Shown here: piece by piece, positions 8,660 to 16,770 of the stretch
How the letters are laid out: every line of letters starts with the position of its first letter
Numbering within the stretch: position 1 is the first letter of the stretch
Assembly: GCA_900316805.1 (NCBI GenBank)
Contig: ONEJ01000073.1
Coordinates: 1-37,883, forward strand
Reading direction: 5' to 3'
Source: an uncultured Lachnospiraceae bacterium
GTDB lineage: Bacteria > Bacillota > Clostridia > Lachnospirales > Lachnospiraceae
Length of the DNA: 37,883 nucleotides
Program-made: the position numbers and the translations under genes
Notes under the pieces: generated by a model
What the model saw: only the letters and a program-made list of their open reading frames with translations
Told to the model about the DNA's origin: nothing
The model's database searches: none

Positions 8660-9247
8660 ATGTTTGTATTTCTTGCCAGTTTTATTATATTTGTGCTGAT
8701 TTTAAATTATTTTATCCGCAAAAGCAATCAAAACCATCAAAATTCCGAGGACGGCTTTTGGGAGCGGGAGCAGAAGGCCAACTTCACCCGCCGGCAGGAC
8801 ATCAGCAACCTAGGCTATATTACCATACCGCCGGAAATAATTCCACAAAACCTTCACACAGAAGCAGAAAAAACTCTCCTGGAGCTTTCCTCTAAACAAT
8901 TATTAAACCTGACGGGGATGACCAATACCGACTTAAAGCTCCAATACGGTGCCGCCAATCTGGAGACTTTGAGCCAGTGCGACAGTCATTTTACCACCTT
9001 CGTCCGGACAGTGCCTGTGTATGCCAGGGAACTGACGGATGCCGGACAGACAGAAAATGCCCGGAAGCTTTTAGAGTTTGCCGTCTCCTGCCAGGCCGAT
9101 TCCCGGAGCATTTACACCCAGCTTGCCGATCTGTACCGGCAATCCGGACAATCGGACAAAATTCAGGGATTGATTGATTCCGCCAATGGACTCCGGTCTT
9201 TGGACGGGCCCATCATTGCCGAGAAATTAATGTCCTACCTGCCATAG
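8660..9247 (+). CDS. Membrane-anchored hypothetical protein with helical repeat-like domain
   Basis: A 195-residue protein not assigned to a named family. Residues 1-19 are one hydrophobic helix (FVFLASFIIFVLILNYFI) directly followed by a basic and polar stretch, which predicts an N-terminal membrane anchor with the rest in the cytoplasm. The remainder is largely helical. Segments such as YARELTDAGQTENARKLLEF and IYTQLADLYRQSGQSDKIQG look like paired TPR-type helices. The start has GAAAGGA upstream and a promoter at 8598-8626. Its 3' end overlaps that of the convergent exonuclease gene by 13 bases. Confidence 0.8.
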   Translation: MFVFLASFIIFVLILNYFIRKSNQNHQNSEDGFWEREQKANFTRRQDISNLGYITIPPEIIPQNLHTEAEKTLLELSSKQLLNLTGMTNTDLKLQYGAANLETLSQCDSHFTTFVRTVPVYARELTDAGQTENARKLLEFAVSCQADSRSIYTQLADLYRQSGQSDKIQGLIDSANGLRSLDGPIIAEKLMSYLP

Positions 9248-9942
9248 TGGCTGTAATAAAAATCCTGCAGGCGGGAGGCCTCACTTCTTGTGAGGTTCTC
9301 CCAGCAGACTTCATCCAGAATCCGGTATTTTTCCCGAAGCTCCTTCAGCCGCTGGATCTGATGGGCGGTGGCTGGCGTCTGCCGTTTCATTTTACATATC
9401 AGGTGCTTGGGCTCGACAACTACGGCACTTTCCCCCGCCAAAGATTTCAGACGTTCGAAGATCTGCTGGGTTTCCAGCGCGTCATCCAATGCACGATGGG
9501 CATTTTCCCTTTGAATTCCAAAACATTCACACAGATTCTCCAGTTTCTTGGGCTGTTCCCCCGGCAGCAGCTTTCTCGCCAGCTGCAATGTGTCAAAGGC
9601 ATCCAGTTCCAGCGGGATCTTCCGGTTTACTGCCCACTGCTTCACAAACCGGTAATCAAAGGTCACATTGTGCCCCACGATGGCATCCTGCTGCAGAAAA
9701 TCCATGAGTTTTTCCATGGCCTCATCTTCCGGCATCCCTTCTGCGAGCATCTCATTGGTAATTCCGGTCAGCTTTGTCACATGATCCGGCACCGGAACCT
9801 TCGAATAAACCAGTGTACCAAAGGTATCCACCACCTGCCCCTTTCGTACCTTCACTGCTCCGATCTCAATCACCCGGTCCTTCTTCACATCAAGACCTGT
9901 CATCTCCAGATCAATGACGGTATAATTCCAAGCCTCATCCAT
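9235..9942 (-). CDS. 3'-5' exonuclease, DnaQ/PolC epsilon-like (DEDDh)
   Basis: A 235-residue exonuclease of the DEDDh class. It shows ExoI DLEMTG (residues 11-16), ExoII HNVTFDYRF (around 96) and ExoIII HRALDDALE (around 150), so all four metal-binding acids and the catalytic histidine are present. Such stand-alone proteins remove 3' nucleotides from DNA or RNA; the substrate here is unknown. After the catalytic domain there is an extra C-terminal region of about 65 residues with TPATAHQIQRLKELREKY and NLTRSEASRLQDF. The pattern resembles a small helical motif (T..Q...L..L, then LT..EAS) attached to various nucleic-acid enzymes. The start is set by GGGAGAAG seven bases ahead. Confidence 0.92.
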   Translation of the reverse strand: MDEAWNYTVIDLEMTGLDVKKDRVIEIGAVKVRKGQVVDTFGTLVYSKVPVPDHVTKLTGITNEMLAEGMPEDEAMEKLMDFLQQDAIVGHNVTFDYRFVKQWAVNRKIPLELDAFDTLQLARKLLPGEQPKKLENLCECFGIQRENAHRALDDALETQQIFERLKSLAGESAVVVEPKHLICKMKRQTPATAHQIQRLKELREKYRILDEVCWENLTRSEASRLQDFYYSHYGR

Positions 9943-10183
9943 ATCATATCTTCTCCCGTGCTCAGCATGTTTTTTCTTACCTATAGGTTTACCATTTTTT
10001 CCACGTATGTGTCAAACGATAACCATCGGTTTTCTGTTACATATTACTACCTATGGCTGGTCTGTTTCACCTTGTTTTTTTCGTAATATTGTCGTATATA
10101 TATTCCATTATTTGTAAAAATATGGTAAAATTATATAAAATTGGTTCATTCGACATATATGGATTTTGCAAGGGGATTTTGCC
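9943..10183. other. Divergent intergenic region between exonuclease and EAL gene
   Basis: AT-rich region of about 240 bases. On the minus strand there is a perfect TTGACA (10010-10015) upstream of the exonuclease but only weak -10 candidates near 9987-9992. A 10-bp palindrome (ACCTATAGGT) lies at 9979-9988. The EAL promoter is on the plus side. No RNA gene or riboswitch core was recognised. Confidence 0.5.
10112..10139 (+). promoter_or_regulatory. Predicted promoter for the EAL gene
   Basis: TTGTAA (10112-10117), a 16-base gap and TATAAA (10134-10139) on the plus strand, about 45 bases before the ATG at 10184. The surrounding DNA is very AT-rich, so other -10 choices exist. Confidence 0.5.
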
Positions 10184-11839
10184 ATGGAAGATATGCAGAA
10201 AATGTTTCAATATATCGCCGGAAGAGAGGATACTCTCATCATGATCTGGAGCAGAACAGAGGGGTGGAACACCGCCAGCCATAAGTGCCGGGTTCTCAAG
10301 GACGCGGATTATACCCACCTTACCCTCTTTGATCTGGAGCACTGGGCACACAAGGACGATCAGAGTACCTTCCGCATCTTTCTATCCCAGCTTCAGGATG
10401 CCATTGACGGGAAACCCACAAGCATCACGGGGAATGAAGAAAAGATTTCTGTACCGGTCCGCCTCCTTTCGGCAGAGGATACCTGGGTATACCACAACAT
10501 CAACTGCTGGCTGGAACGGGAGAACGAAAGTATTGTGCGCATGTTTGTCATGACCGAACCGCTGGACACCCAGGAAATCCACCGCATCCATATCGCAGAG
10601 ACCTTTACTTCCGACCGTAATCCTGCACTGGTCCAAAAGCAGGCGATGGAGATCATTCACGCCCACCCGGAGATGAAATTTGCCGTGGTGCAGTTCGATG
10701 TAGCCAAGTTCAAAATGATTCTTGCGGATTATGGGGAGAAAACGGCTTCCGACATGCTGAATTTCTTTGTGGCAACCTTAAAGGTTCTCTGTAATAACTA
10801 TCAGGTGTACAGCAGACTTTCCGCAGATGTTTTCATGATCATCACGCCCTACACGGACGAGCAAAGTCTGTATGATCTCATTGAACTTCTTGATAAACAT
10901 CTGCTGGGTTACAAAGGCATACAATACCGTATTGTCTACGGAATCTGCTATATCGGTGATCTCTCCCGCGGACTGCGCCAGTACGGAGATGCCGCCGCCA
11001 TGGCGAGACAGAGTATCAAGAATAACTCCCTGCAGAAGGTTGCCTTTTTCCAAAATGATCTGAAGAAAAATATCTCCGCAGACAAATTTATCGAAGATAA
11101 CATGAAAAAGGCACTGGAGAATAGGGAATTTGTCATGTACCTTCAGCCCAAGTGCAACATTCCAGATGGAAAAGTCATTGGAGCAGAGGCACTGGTACGC
11201 TGGATCATGCCGGGACATGGGATCGTTCCTCCCAATGATTTTGTACCGGTATTTGAAAAAAACGGATTTATTATTAAAATGGATCAATATATCTGGGAAG
11301 AGGCCTGTAAACTGATTCGGAAATGGATGGATGCCGGTATCACTCCGCTTCCGATATCCATCAATGTATCCAGACGTCATCTGTCCAATACTTCTTTTGT
11401 GGATGTATTGGAACAGCTCGTTACCAAATACGAGATTCCGCGGGAATTTCTGGAAATTGAAATTACCGAGACGGTAGGCGAGTCCGGGATTGCCGAGAGT
11501 ATGACCCGGTTAAAAGAGTGCGGCTACACCCTTCTGATGGATGATTTCGGTTCCGGGTATTCCTCGTTAAACACCCTCAAGGATACACAGTTTGATGTGA
11601 TCAAAATTGATCGTTCCTTCCTAAATGACTTTGTCAGCTCCGGCCGCGGGAAAAAGATCGTGGAGCATACCATCGGCATGGCAAAGGACATTGGCCTGGG
11701 TATGGTGGCCGAAGGCGTGGAAAACAAGGAGCAGGCCGAATTCCTGCAAAACTGTGGATGTACCACTGCCCAGGGCTTCTACTATGCAAGACCCATGCCG
11801 GCGGAAGAATTTAACGAGAAATATATCGTCAATTCGTAA
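10184..11839 (+). CDS. Cyclic-di-GMP phosphodiesterase (EAL) with degenerate GGDEF domain
   Basis: A 551-residue cytoplasmic protein. Residues 1-125 form a PAS-like sensor region. Residues about 145-290 keep a GGDEF-like fold, but the active-site motif is replaced (RLSADVFMI, about 211-219), so no cyclase activity is expected. Residues about 300-550 form the EAL domain with all the usual catalytic elements: EALVRW (about 335), SINVSRRHL, EIEITET, DDFGSGYSSL, IKIDRSF and AEGVEN. It is therefore probably active in degrading c-di-GMP to pGpG, and the degenerate GGDEF domain may bind GTP as a regulator. A TTG start at 10166 is possible; the ATG at 10184 has AGGGG eight bases ahead and is preferred. 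It is a single-gene unit. Confidence 0.93.
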   Translation: MEDMQKMFQYIAGREDTLIMIWSRTEGWNTASHKCRVLKDADYTHLTLFDLEHWAHKDDQSTFRIFLSQLQDAIDGKPTSITGNEEKISVPVRLLSAEDTWVYHNINCWLERENESIVRMFVMTEPLDTQEIHRIHIAETFTSDRNPALVQKQAMEIIHAHPEMKFAVVQFDVAKFKMILADYGEKTASDMLNFFVATLKVLCNNYQVYSRLSADVFMIITPYTDEQSLYDLIELLDKHLLGYKGIQYRIVYGICYIGDLSRGLRQYGDAAAMARQSIKNNSLQKVAFFQNDLKKNISADKFIEDNMKKALENREFVMYLQPKCNIPDGKVIGAEALVRWIMPGHGIVPPNDFVPVFEKNGFIIKMDQYIWEEACKLIRKWMDAGITPLPISINVSRRHLSNTSFVDVLEQLVTKYEIPREFLEIEITETVGESGIAESMTRLKECGYTLLMDDFGSGYSSLNTLKDTQFDVIKIDRSFLNDFVSSGRGKKIVEHTIGMAKDIGLGMVAEGVENKEQAEFLQNCGCTTAQGFYYARPMPAEEFNEKYIVNS

Positions 11840-11867
11840 ATACGCTAAAGTGGTTCTATACAGTAAA

Positions 11868-11967
11868 ACATGAAAAGACGAAGGTGCTTCGCCTGCTGCT
11901 GACTGTTACACAGCGGATCGGGCGCTGGGCGTTAAATATTTTGTATGCGCCCACGTTCCTTTCATGT
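11868..11967. repeat. Structured element of about 100 nt with terminal inverted repeats
   Basis: The ends ACATGAAA (11868-11875) and TTTCATGT (11960-11967) are perfect inverted repeats, and the pairing can continue inward with one mismatch and one bulge (AAGACG with CGTTCCTT). Inside are three smaller stem-loops: AGGTG/CGCCT with a CTT loop, GCTG/CAGC, and GGGCGC/GCGCCC (arms 11920-11925 and 11947-11952). The whole could fold as a branched RNA or represent a small mobile repeat. No open reading frame is visible in it. Confidence 0.5.
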
Positions 11968-11989
11968 ATAAACGCAAATGCTAAGATTT

Positions 11990-12030
11990 TGGGCGCTGGC
12001 AATTATTTATTTTGTATGCGCCCATTTTTC
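11990..12030 (+). terminator. Hairpin copy 2 with T-tract, likely terminator of the EAL gene
   Basis: TGGGCGC (11990-11996) and GCGCCCA (12018-12024) enclose a 21-base loop ending TTTTGTAT, followed by TTTTTCTT on the plus strand. It is a second version of the hairpin at 11920-11952, 71 bases away, with the same loop length and much the same loop sequence. Confidence 0.6.
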
Positions 12031-12058
12031 TTCGCGATCGATATACTAGTATAGCGAA
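12031..12058. repeat. Palindrome inside a short inverted repeat
   Basis: TTCGC (12031-12035) and GCGAA (12054-12058) flank a perfect 12-bp palindrome, TATACTAGTATA. It lies between the EAL terminator and the convergent acylphosphatase stop codon. Role unknown. Confidence 0.45.
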
Positions 12059-12078
12059 TAATAAGTTACACTAGGTCT

Positions 12079-12357
12079 TCACCCACGGATTTCAAACAGG
12101 TGCTCCTCCTCATCCAGAGGTATCTTCCTCCTGTCAATCCCTTCCAATTCGATGTAGCGATCCTGCCCGAGGCGGGTCAGAATCTGCTCTATTTCTTCCG
12201 GTGCTCCCTGCAGTTCGGCATGTACCGAACCATCATACTCATTTCTTACCCAGCCGGTTACCCGGAAGGCATCCGCAAGATAGGAAATCTTATATCGGAA
12301 ACCCACCCCCTGCACCCGGCCATGAAAAATCATCTCTTCCCTTACTTTACTGCTCAT
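12079..12357 (-). CDS. acyP: Acylphosphatase
   Basis: A 92-residue acylphosphatase, which hydrolyses acyl phosphates such as acetyl phosphate or carbamoyl phosphate. The phosphate-binding arginine is in GRVQGVGFRY and the catalytic asparagine in GWVRNEYDGSV, both at family positions. The frame is open further upstream, but the ATG at 12357 gives the standard length. The first 11 bases overlap the end of the aminotransferase gene, so translation is probably coupled. The C-terminus DEEEHLFEIRG replaces the more usual short F-x-I-R ending with a slightly longer acidic one. Confidence 0.92.
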   Translation of the reverse strand: MSSKVREEMIFHGRVQGVGFRYKISYLADAFRVTGWVRNEYDGSVHAELQGAPEEIEQILTRLGQDRYIELEGIDRRKIPLDEEEHLFEIRG

Positions 12358-13540
12358 ACTTCTGATACAACCTCTCAAAAGCCGCAAAGGAACGACGGAT
12401 CATCTCCTCATCCACACAGTAAGAGATCCGTGCATAGCCCGGACATCCAAAGCCCGTAGCCGACACGATCAGCAGATCCTCCTCTTTTGCCTTTTCACAG
12501 AAGACATCTGCATCCGGCTCCAATGCCTTCACAAACAGGTAGAAAGCTCCCTGGGGCTTGAAACAGCTGTAACCGATCTTTGTCAGTCCCTCGTAGAGCA
12601 GATCCCGGTTCTTTTTGTATAGTTCCACATCTCCGGTCTGGCCGATACACTGTACCAATACTTTCTGGAACATACTGGGGGCGCAGACATAGCCCAGGGC
12701 ACGTCCAGCTCCTGCCACAGCCGCATATACATTGGCACTTTCTGCAGCCTCATCCGGCACCAGGACAAATCCGATTCTCTCTCCCGGAAGAGACAGGGAT
12801 TTGCTGTAGGAATAGCAAACAAGCGTGTTATCATAATATTTGGTCACATAGGGCACGGTCACGCCATCATAAGCGATCTCACGGTATGGCTCATCTGACA
12901 AAATGAAAATCTCCGTGCCGTACTCTGCGGATTTTCTCTTAAGAAGCTCTGCCAGTTTCTGAATGGTTTTCTCGGAATATACTGCTCCTGATGGATTGTT
13001 GGGAGAATTGATGATTACGCCTCTGGTATGAGGGCTCAAAGCCTTTTCCAATTCGTCAAAATTAATCTGGAATTCCTTTGTATCTGCGGCAACCACCACA
13101 AGCTTTGCGCCGTTGGCCTCTACAAATACCCGGTATTCCGGGAAAAAGGGTGCAATCGTAATAAACTCATCCTCCGGGCCGGTAGTCAGCGCCTTGAAAC
13201 AGATAGACAGGGATGCTGCCGCTCCCATGGTCATATAGAAATTATCTGCCCGAAAATGGGTGTCGTAGGTGCGGTTCAGATACTGTGCAATGGCTTCTCT
13301 CGTCTCCAGGTCTCCCTGCGCCGAAGTATAGCCATGCAGTGAAATGGAATCCAGGCTCTCTGTCAGACTTCTGATGGTTTCATTGACACAGTCCGGCGCC
13401 GGCACCGTGGGATTTCCCAGGGAGAAATCGTAGACATTCTCTGCTCCCACCACAGCAGCACGCTGTTTCCCATATTCAAATAATTCTCGGATTGCCGATC
13501 TCTGGCTTCCCAACCGATACATATCTTCTGCAACTATCAT
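12347..13540 (-). CDS. Pyridoxal-phosphate aminotransferase, class I/II
   Basis: A 397-residue fold-type I aminotransferase, annotated in relatives simply as PLP-dependent aminotransferase. It has SPNNPSGAVYS (Asn about 182), ILSDEPYREI (Asp about 216) and the Schiff-base lysine in YSYSKSLSLPGERIG (Lys about 247). It is a different subfamily from the enzyme at 4017-5186: PLP lysine context, N-terminus (DMYRLGSQRSAIRELFEYG) and length differ. The start at 13540 has GGAGG ten bases ahead. It has its own promoter and a leader of about 150 bases full of repeats, and it is followed by the overlapping acylphosphatase gene. Substrate not predictable from sequence. Confidence 0.92.
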   Translation of the reverse strand: MIVAEDMYRLGSQRSAIRELFEYGKQRAAVVGAENVYDFSLGNPTVPAPDCVNETIRSLTESLDSISLHGYTSAQGDLETREAIAQYLNRTYDTHFRADNFYMTMGAAASLSICFKALTTGPEDEFITIAPFFPEYRVFVEANGAKLVVVAADTKEFQINFDELEKALSPHTRGVIINSPNNPSGAVYSEKTIQKLAELLKRKSAEYGTEIFILSDEPYREIAYDGVTVPYVTKYYDNTLVCYSYSKSLSLPGERIGFVLVPDEAAESANVYAAVAGAGRALGYVCAPSMFQKVLVQCIGQTGDVELYKKNRDLLYEGLTKIGYSCFKPQGAFYLFVKALEPDADVFCEKAKEEDLLIVSATGFGCPGYARISYCVDEEMIRRSFAAFERLYQKYEQ

Positions 13541-13571
13541 GATGATATATCCTCCATTCCGTCTGTTCGGT

Positions 13572-13661
13572 GTACTTGTGCGCCAAAACATCATTTCCGC
13601 AGTTCTGGTGTGTCAAAGCACCATTTTCACTGTACTGGTTTACACCGAATCATGTTTTTTC
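13572..13661. repeat. Three degenerate 30-bp direct repeats in the aminotransferase leader
   Basis: Units start at 13572, 13602 and 13632 on the plus strand, exactly 30 bases apart. Units 1 and 2 agree at 21 of 30 positions (core GT.CT.GTG.G.CAAA.CA.CATTT). Unit 3 keeps mainly the first eight bases (GTACTGGT). They lie between the predicted transcription start near 13689 and the start codon. Confidence 0.45.
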
Positions 13662-13677
13662 TGTGTACTAAGCACTC

Positions 13678-13725
13678 ATGTACTGCACTAAGTGCATTAT
13701 AGTACATATGCATGACATTTTTCAA
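13678..13725 (-). promoter_or_regulatory. Promoter with nested palindromic operator for the aminotransferase gene
   Basis: On the minus strand TTGAAA (13720-13725), an 18-base gap and TATAAT (13696-13701). The inverted repeat TGCACT-A-AGTGCA (13684-13696) abuts the -10 element and covers the start point. A second inverted repeat, ATGTACT (13678-13684) and AGTACAT (13701-13707), encloses it. The position suits a repressor site. Confidence 0.65.
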
Positions 13726-13730
13726 TTCGT

Positions 13731-13955
13731 AATATCGGGAAATTGATTTTCGGTTTTTTGATGATTTCTGTTTATCCGTCAACTGAACACTTTCGGCCTA
13801 GTACACTGAATACTAAGTAATTGCTACATTGAGCGAGGATGCGGTTTCGAGAGTGCATGTCAAAAAGCAAAGGCTGGCTAAGCTAAGGATTTTTATCGTG
13901 TACAATCAAAGAAATTGTCAGATGTAATTAATGTAGTAACATTTCCCAAAAGAAC
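13731..13955. other. Intergenic region without recognised features
   Basis: About 220 bases of AT-rich DNA between the aminotransferase promoter and the terminator of the sugar transporter operon. I see no gene, RNA or convincing repeat here. Confidence 0.4.
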
Positions 13956-13958
13956 CGC

Positions 13959-13990
13959 AAAAAGAAGCTGTGGATACACTCCACAGCTTC
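13959..13990 (-). terminator. Terminator of the sugar ABC transporter operon
   Basis: A perfect 10-bp stem (GAAGCTGTGG/CCACAGCTTC, arms 13964-13973 and 13981-13990) with a 7-base loop is followed on the minus strand by TTTTT. It lies 32 bases after the permease stop codon. Confidence 0.9.
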
Positions 13991-14021
13991 CAAAAGAAAA
14001 CTTATTGATTGAACGCAGCAA

Positions 14022-15212
14022 TTATTTCTTACGTGTTCTTACATCAAATGCAACCGCAATGATGAAGATGATACCTTTAACAACGTACTGGTAAGAAATA
14101 TCAATTCCCATCAGGTTCATACCATTGGTCAGTGACATGATAACCAGTGCACCGATGATGGTATTGGTTACGCGGCCGACGCCTCCGGTAACCGCAACAC
14201 CTCCGATGTAGGAGGATGCGATGGCATCCATCTCGAAGCCGACACCGGCTGTAGGTGTAGCAGACTGCAGTCTGGAAGTATATAAGATTCCGCCTAAGGC
14301 AGCCATTAAGCTGACGGAACAGAAGGCAAATAAGGTAACCCTCTTTACATTGATACCGGATAATTCTGCTGCCTGTGCATTGCCGCCGATACCATAAATT
14401 GCACGGCCAAGCTTGGTCTTGTTCAGGATATAATTGTAGATCATCAACACAACGCCTACAATTACAGCTGTCCACGGAAGTCCCTGATAGCTGGCAAGAA
14501 CCCACATGATCACCAGGATTACCGCTGACAGAACCACTAATTTAAATACAAACACCAGTGTAGATGGAACCTCGAAATTGTATTTGATCTTATTCTTTCT
14601 GCTCTTGATCTGTGAGAAAACCATCAGCACAACAAGGACCACACCAATGATCATGGTTACTAAATGAAATCCCAGACCGGTCGGAATATCCGGAATGAAT
14701 CCGTTGGATAATGCGTTAAATCCCTTGTTTGGGATAATGATGGTACCTGTCTCCTGTAAGGACAGATTCAAAAGTCCACGGAAAATGAACATACCCGCCA
14801 GTGTTGTAACGAAGGCGGGAACACCTACTCTTGTAACCAGAAGTCCCTGATACAGTCCGATCAAAAGTCCCATTACCAATACGATCAGGATGGCAATCCA
14901 TTCATTCACATTGTACTTTGTCATTAAAATTGCGGCAACTGCGCCGGAGAAACCTGCTACGAAACCGACAGACAGATCAATGTGCAGCAGGATTAAGATC
15001 AACGTCATACCCATTGCCATGACCGCTACATATCCTGCCTGGTTGATCAGGTTTGCAATATTTCTCGCCTGAATAAATCCGCCGTGAGTCTGAATGGCAA
15101 AAAATGCCATAATACAGATCAATGCAATATACATCATATAATCACGCAGATTCGTCTTTGCCATAGTAAGAATTTCCCGGCCTAATCCGACCTTTTGTTT
15201 CTTCTCATCCAT
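14022..15212 (-). CDS. mmsB: Multiple-monosaccharide ABC transporter permease
   Basis: A 396-residue inner-membrane permease of the branched-type ABC sugar importer family (XylH/MglC/GguB). About ten hydrophobic segments are visible, with two charged cytoplasmic linkers (around residues 200-215 and 270-280). The cytoplasmic coupling motif IGGNAQAAELSGINV is present, as is the TGGVGRVTNTIIGALV block near the C-terminus. AGGAGG precedes the ATG at 15212 and overlaps the stop of the ATPase gene. It is the last gene of the transporter operon. A sugar such as xylose, galactose or glucose is likely, but the specificity is set by the binding protein. Confidence 0.94.
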   Translation of the reverse strand: MDEKKQKVGLGREILTMAKTNLRDYMMYIALICIMAFFAIQTHGGFIQARNIANLINQAGYVAVMAMGMTLILILLHIDLSVGFVAGFSGAVAAILMTKYNVNEWIAILIVLVMGLLIGLYQGLLVTRVGVPAFVTTLAGMFIFRGLLNLSLQETGTIIIPNKGFNALSNGFIPDIPTGLGFHLVTMIIGVVLVVLMVFSQIKSRKNKIKYNFEVPSTLVFVFKLVVLSAVILVIMWVLASYQGLPWTAVIVGVVLMIYNYILNKTKLGRAIYGIGGNAQAAELSGINVKRVTLFAFCSVSLMAALGGILYTSRLQSATPTAGVGFEMDAIASSYIGGVAVTGGVGRVTNTIIGALVIMSLTNGMNLMGIDISYQYVVKGIIFIIAVAFDVRTRKK

Positions 15213-15224
15213 ATCTGTTACCTC

Positions 15225-16751
15225 CTATGATTTCACTGCCATAGCCATGACTTTTTCTTCCGTGGCTTCTTCTGCAAGCAATTCGCCGGTAATCGTTCCT
15301 TCTGACATTACGTATAGTCTGTCACTCATTCCTAAGACCTCCGGAAGCTCCGAAGAAATCATGATAATACTCATTCCCTTGTCTACCAGCTTATTCATCA
15401 GGGAATAGATTTCGTACTTTGCACCAACATCGATTCCTCGGGTGGGCTCATCCAGAATCAGCACCTTCGGCTCTGCAAACATCCATTTGGCCAGCTGAAC
15501 CTTCTGCTGGTTACCTCCACTTAGGTTTCCAACCTTCTGTGCAATGGATGGTGCCTTGATATTAATGGATTTCTTATATCCGTTGGCTACATTAATTTCT
15601 TCATTCTCATTAATGGAAAAACCATTGATAAGAGCCTCCAGATTGGCAATTGTAGTATTATAGCGAATGTCCTGAATCAGAATCAGGCCATTTCCCTTTC
15701 TGTCCTCTGTTACGTAGGCAAGACCTTCTTTGATAGCTTCTTTCGGATGCTTAAAATGAACCTTCTTGCCGTTCATATGCAGTTCTCCTCCGGTGATCTT
15801 GTATCCACTGGGGTTACCGAACAGGCTCATGGCAAGCTCCGTTCGACCTGCTCCCATTAAGCCCTGAAGACCAACAATCTCGCCCTTTCTCACATTAATG
15901 TTTACGTTATGAAGGATTTCCCTGTTCTTCACGGGATCAAAGACGGTCCAGTCCTTCACTTCCATGGCCACATCGCCAAACTCATGCTTCTCACGTTTCG
16001 GATAAATGTTATCCATTTCTCGTCCTACCATGTATTTGATGATTTCCGGCTCTTCAATCTTTCTTTTCTGTGCATCGAGAGAACAGATGGTAGCTCCGTC
16101 CCGCAGTACCGTGATGGTATCTGCAATGGCTGTGATCTCCCGAAGCTTATGGGAAATCATGATACAGGTAACCCCCTGTGCCTTCAGTTCCCGAAGCAGT
16201 TGCAGAAGATTCTGGCTGTCATCCTCATTTAAGGATGCCGTGGGTTCATCCAGAATCAGCAGCTTAACATTTTTGCTGAGGGCTTTGGCAATCTCAACCA
16301 GCTGCTGATTACCAACGCCCAGATCCTTGACTTTCATGGAAGGATCCGCCTTTAGTCCCACCTTCTTGAGCATTTCTGTGGAACGAACGATGGTCTCATT
16401 CCAGTCAATGCTCTTACCCTTCAGAATCTCATGTCCAAAGAAGATATTCTCATAGATACTGAGCTCCGGAATCAGCGCCAGTTCCTGATAAATGATAACA
16501 ATTCCCTTCTCCTCGCTGTCTGCGATCTTCTTAAAATTCTGAACTTCTCCATTGTATACAATATCACCTGAATAAGTGCCATGGGGATAAACTCCGGATA
16601 ACACCTTCATCAGTGTGGATTTTCCCGCACCGTTTTCTCCTACCAGGCAATGAATTTCTCCACGTTTTACTTTGAAATTAACATTATCCAGTGCTTTAAC
16701 TCCGGGGAATTCCTTTGTGATCTGTTTCATTTCCAGTATGTAATCGCCCAT
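15225..16751 (-). CDS. mmsA: Multiple-monosaccharide ABC transporter ATP-binding protein (two NBDs)
   Basis: A 508-residue protein with two fused ABC ATPase domains, as in XylG/MglA/GguA. Domain 1 has Walker A GENGAGKST (residues 38-46), a modified signature LGVGNQQLVEIAKAL and Walker B LLILDEPTASLNEDD. Domain 2 has a degenerate Walker A GLMGAGRTEL, signature LSGGNQQKVQLAKW and Walker B VLILDEPTRGIDVGAK. The degenerate second site is normal for this family. It powers uptake through the permease encoded 12 bases downstream. GGGAGG precedes the ATG, and a 12-bp hairpin lies between this gene and the binding-protein gene. Confidence 0.95.
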   Translation of the reverse strand: MGDYILEMKQITKEFPGVKALDNVNFKVKRGEIHCLVGENGAGKSTLMKVLSGVYPHGTYSGDIVYNGEVQNFKKIADSEEKGIVIIYQELALIPELSIYENIFFGHEILKGKSIDWNETIVRSTEMLKKVGLKADPSMKVKDLGVGNQQLVEIAKALSKNVKLLILDEPTASLNEDDSQNLLQLLRELKAQGVTCIMISHKLREITAIADTITVLRDGATICSLDAQKRKIEEPEIIKYMVGREMDNIYPKREKHEFGDVAMEVKDWTVFDPVKNREILHNVNINVRKGEIVGLQGLMGAGRTELAMSLFGNPSGYKITGGELHMNGKKVHFKHPKEAIKEGLAYVTEDRKGNGLILIQDIRYNTTIANLEALINGFSINENEEINVANGYKKSINIKAPSIAQKVGNLSGGNQQKVQLAKWMFAEPKVLILDEPTRGIDVGAKYEIYSLMNKLVDKGMSIIMISSELPEVLGMSDRLYVMSEGTITGELLAEEATEEKVMAMAVKS

Positions 16752-16770
16752 AAGAAACCTCCCTTTTCAA

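Noticed and set aside
9970-10060. Possible c-di-GMP riboswitch fragment (ACCGATGG-like) near the EAL gene
   Set aside because: Only a short end-like match on the minus strand; the conserved GCAAA and tetraloop parts are missing.
11920-12024. Start of a CRISPR array
   Set aside because: Only two hairpin copies with differing loops, no regular spacers and no cas genes.
13541-13700. T-box leader before the aminotransferase gene
   Set aside because: No specifier loop or conserved T-box sequence could be found; the structure is made of short palindromes and 30-bp repeats.
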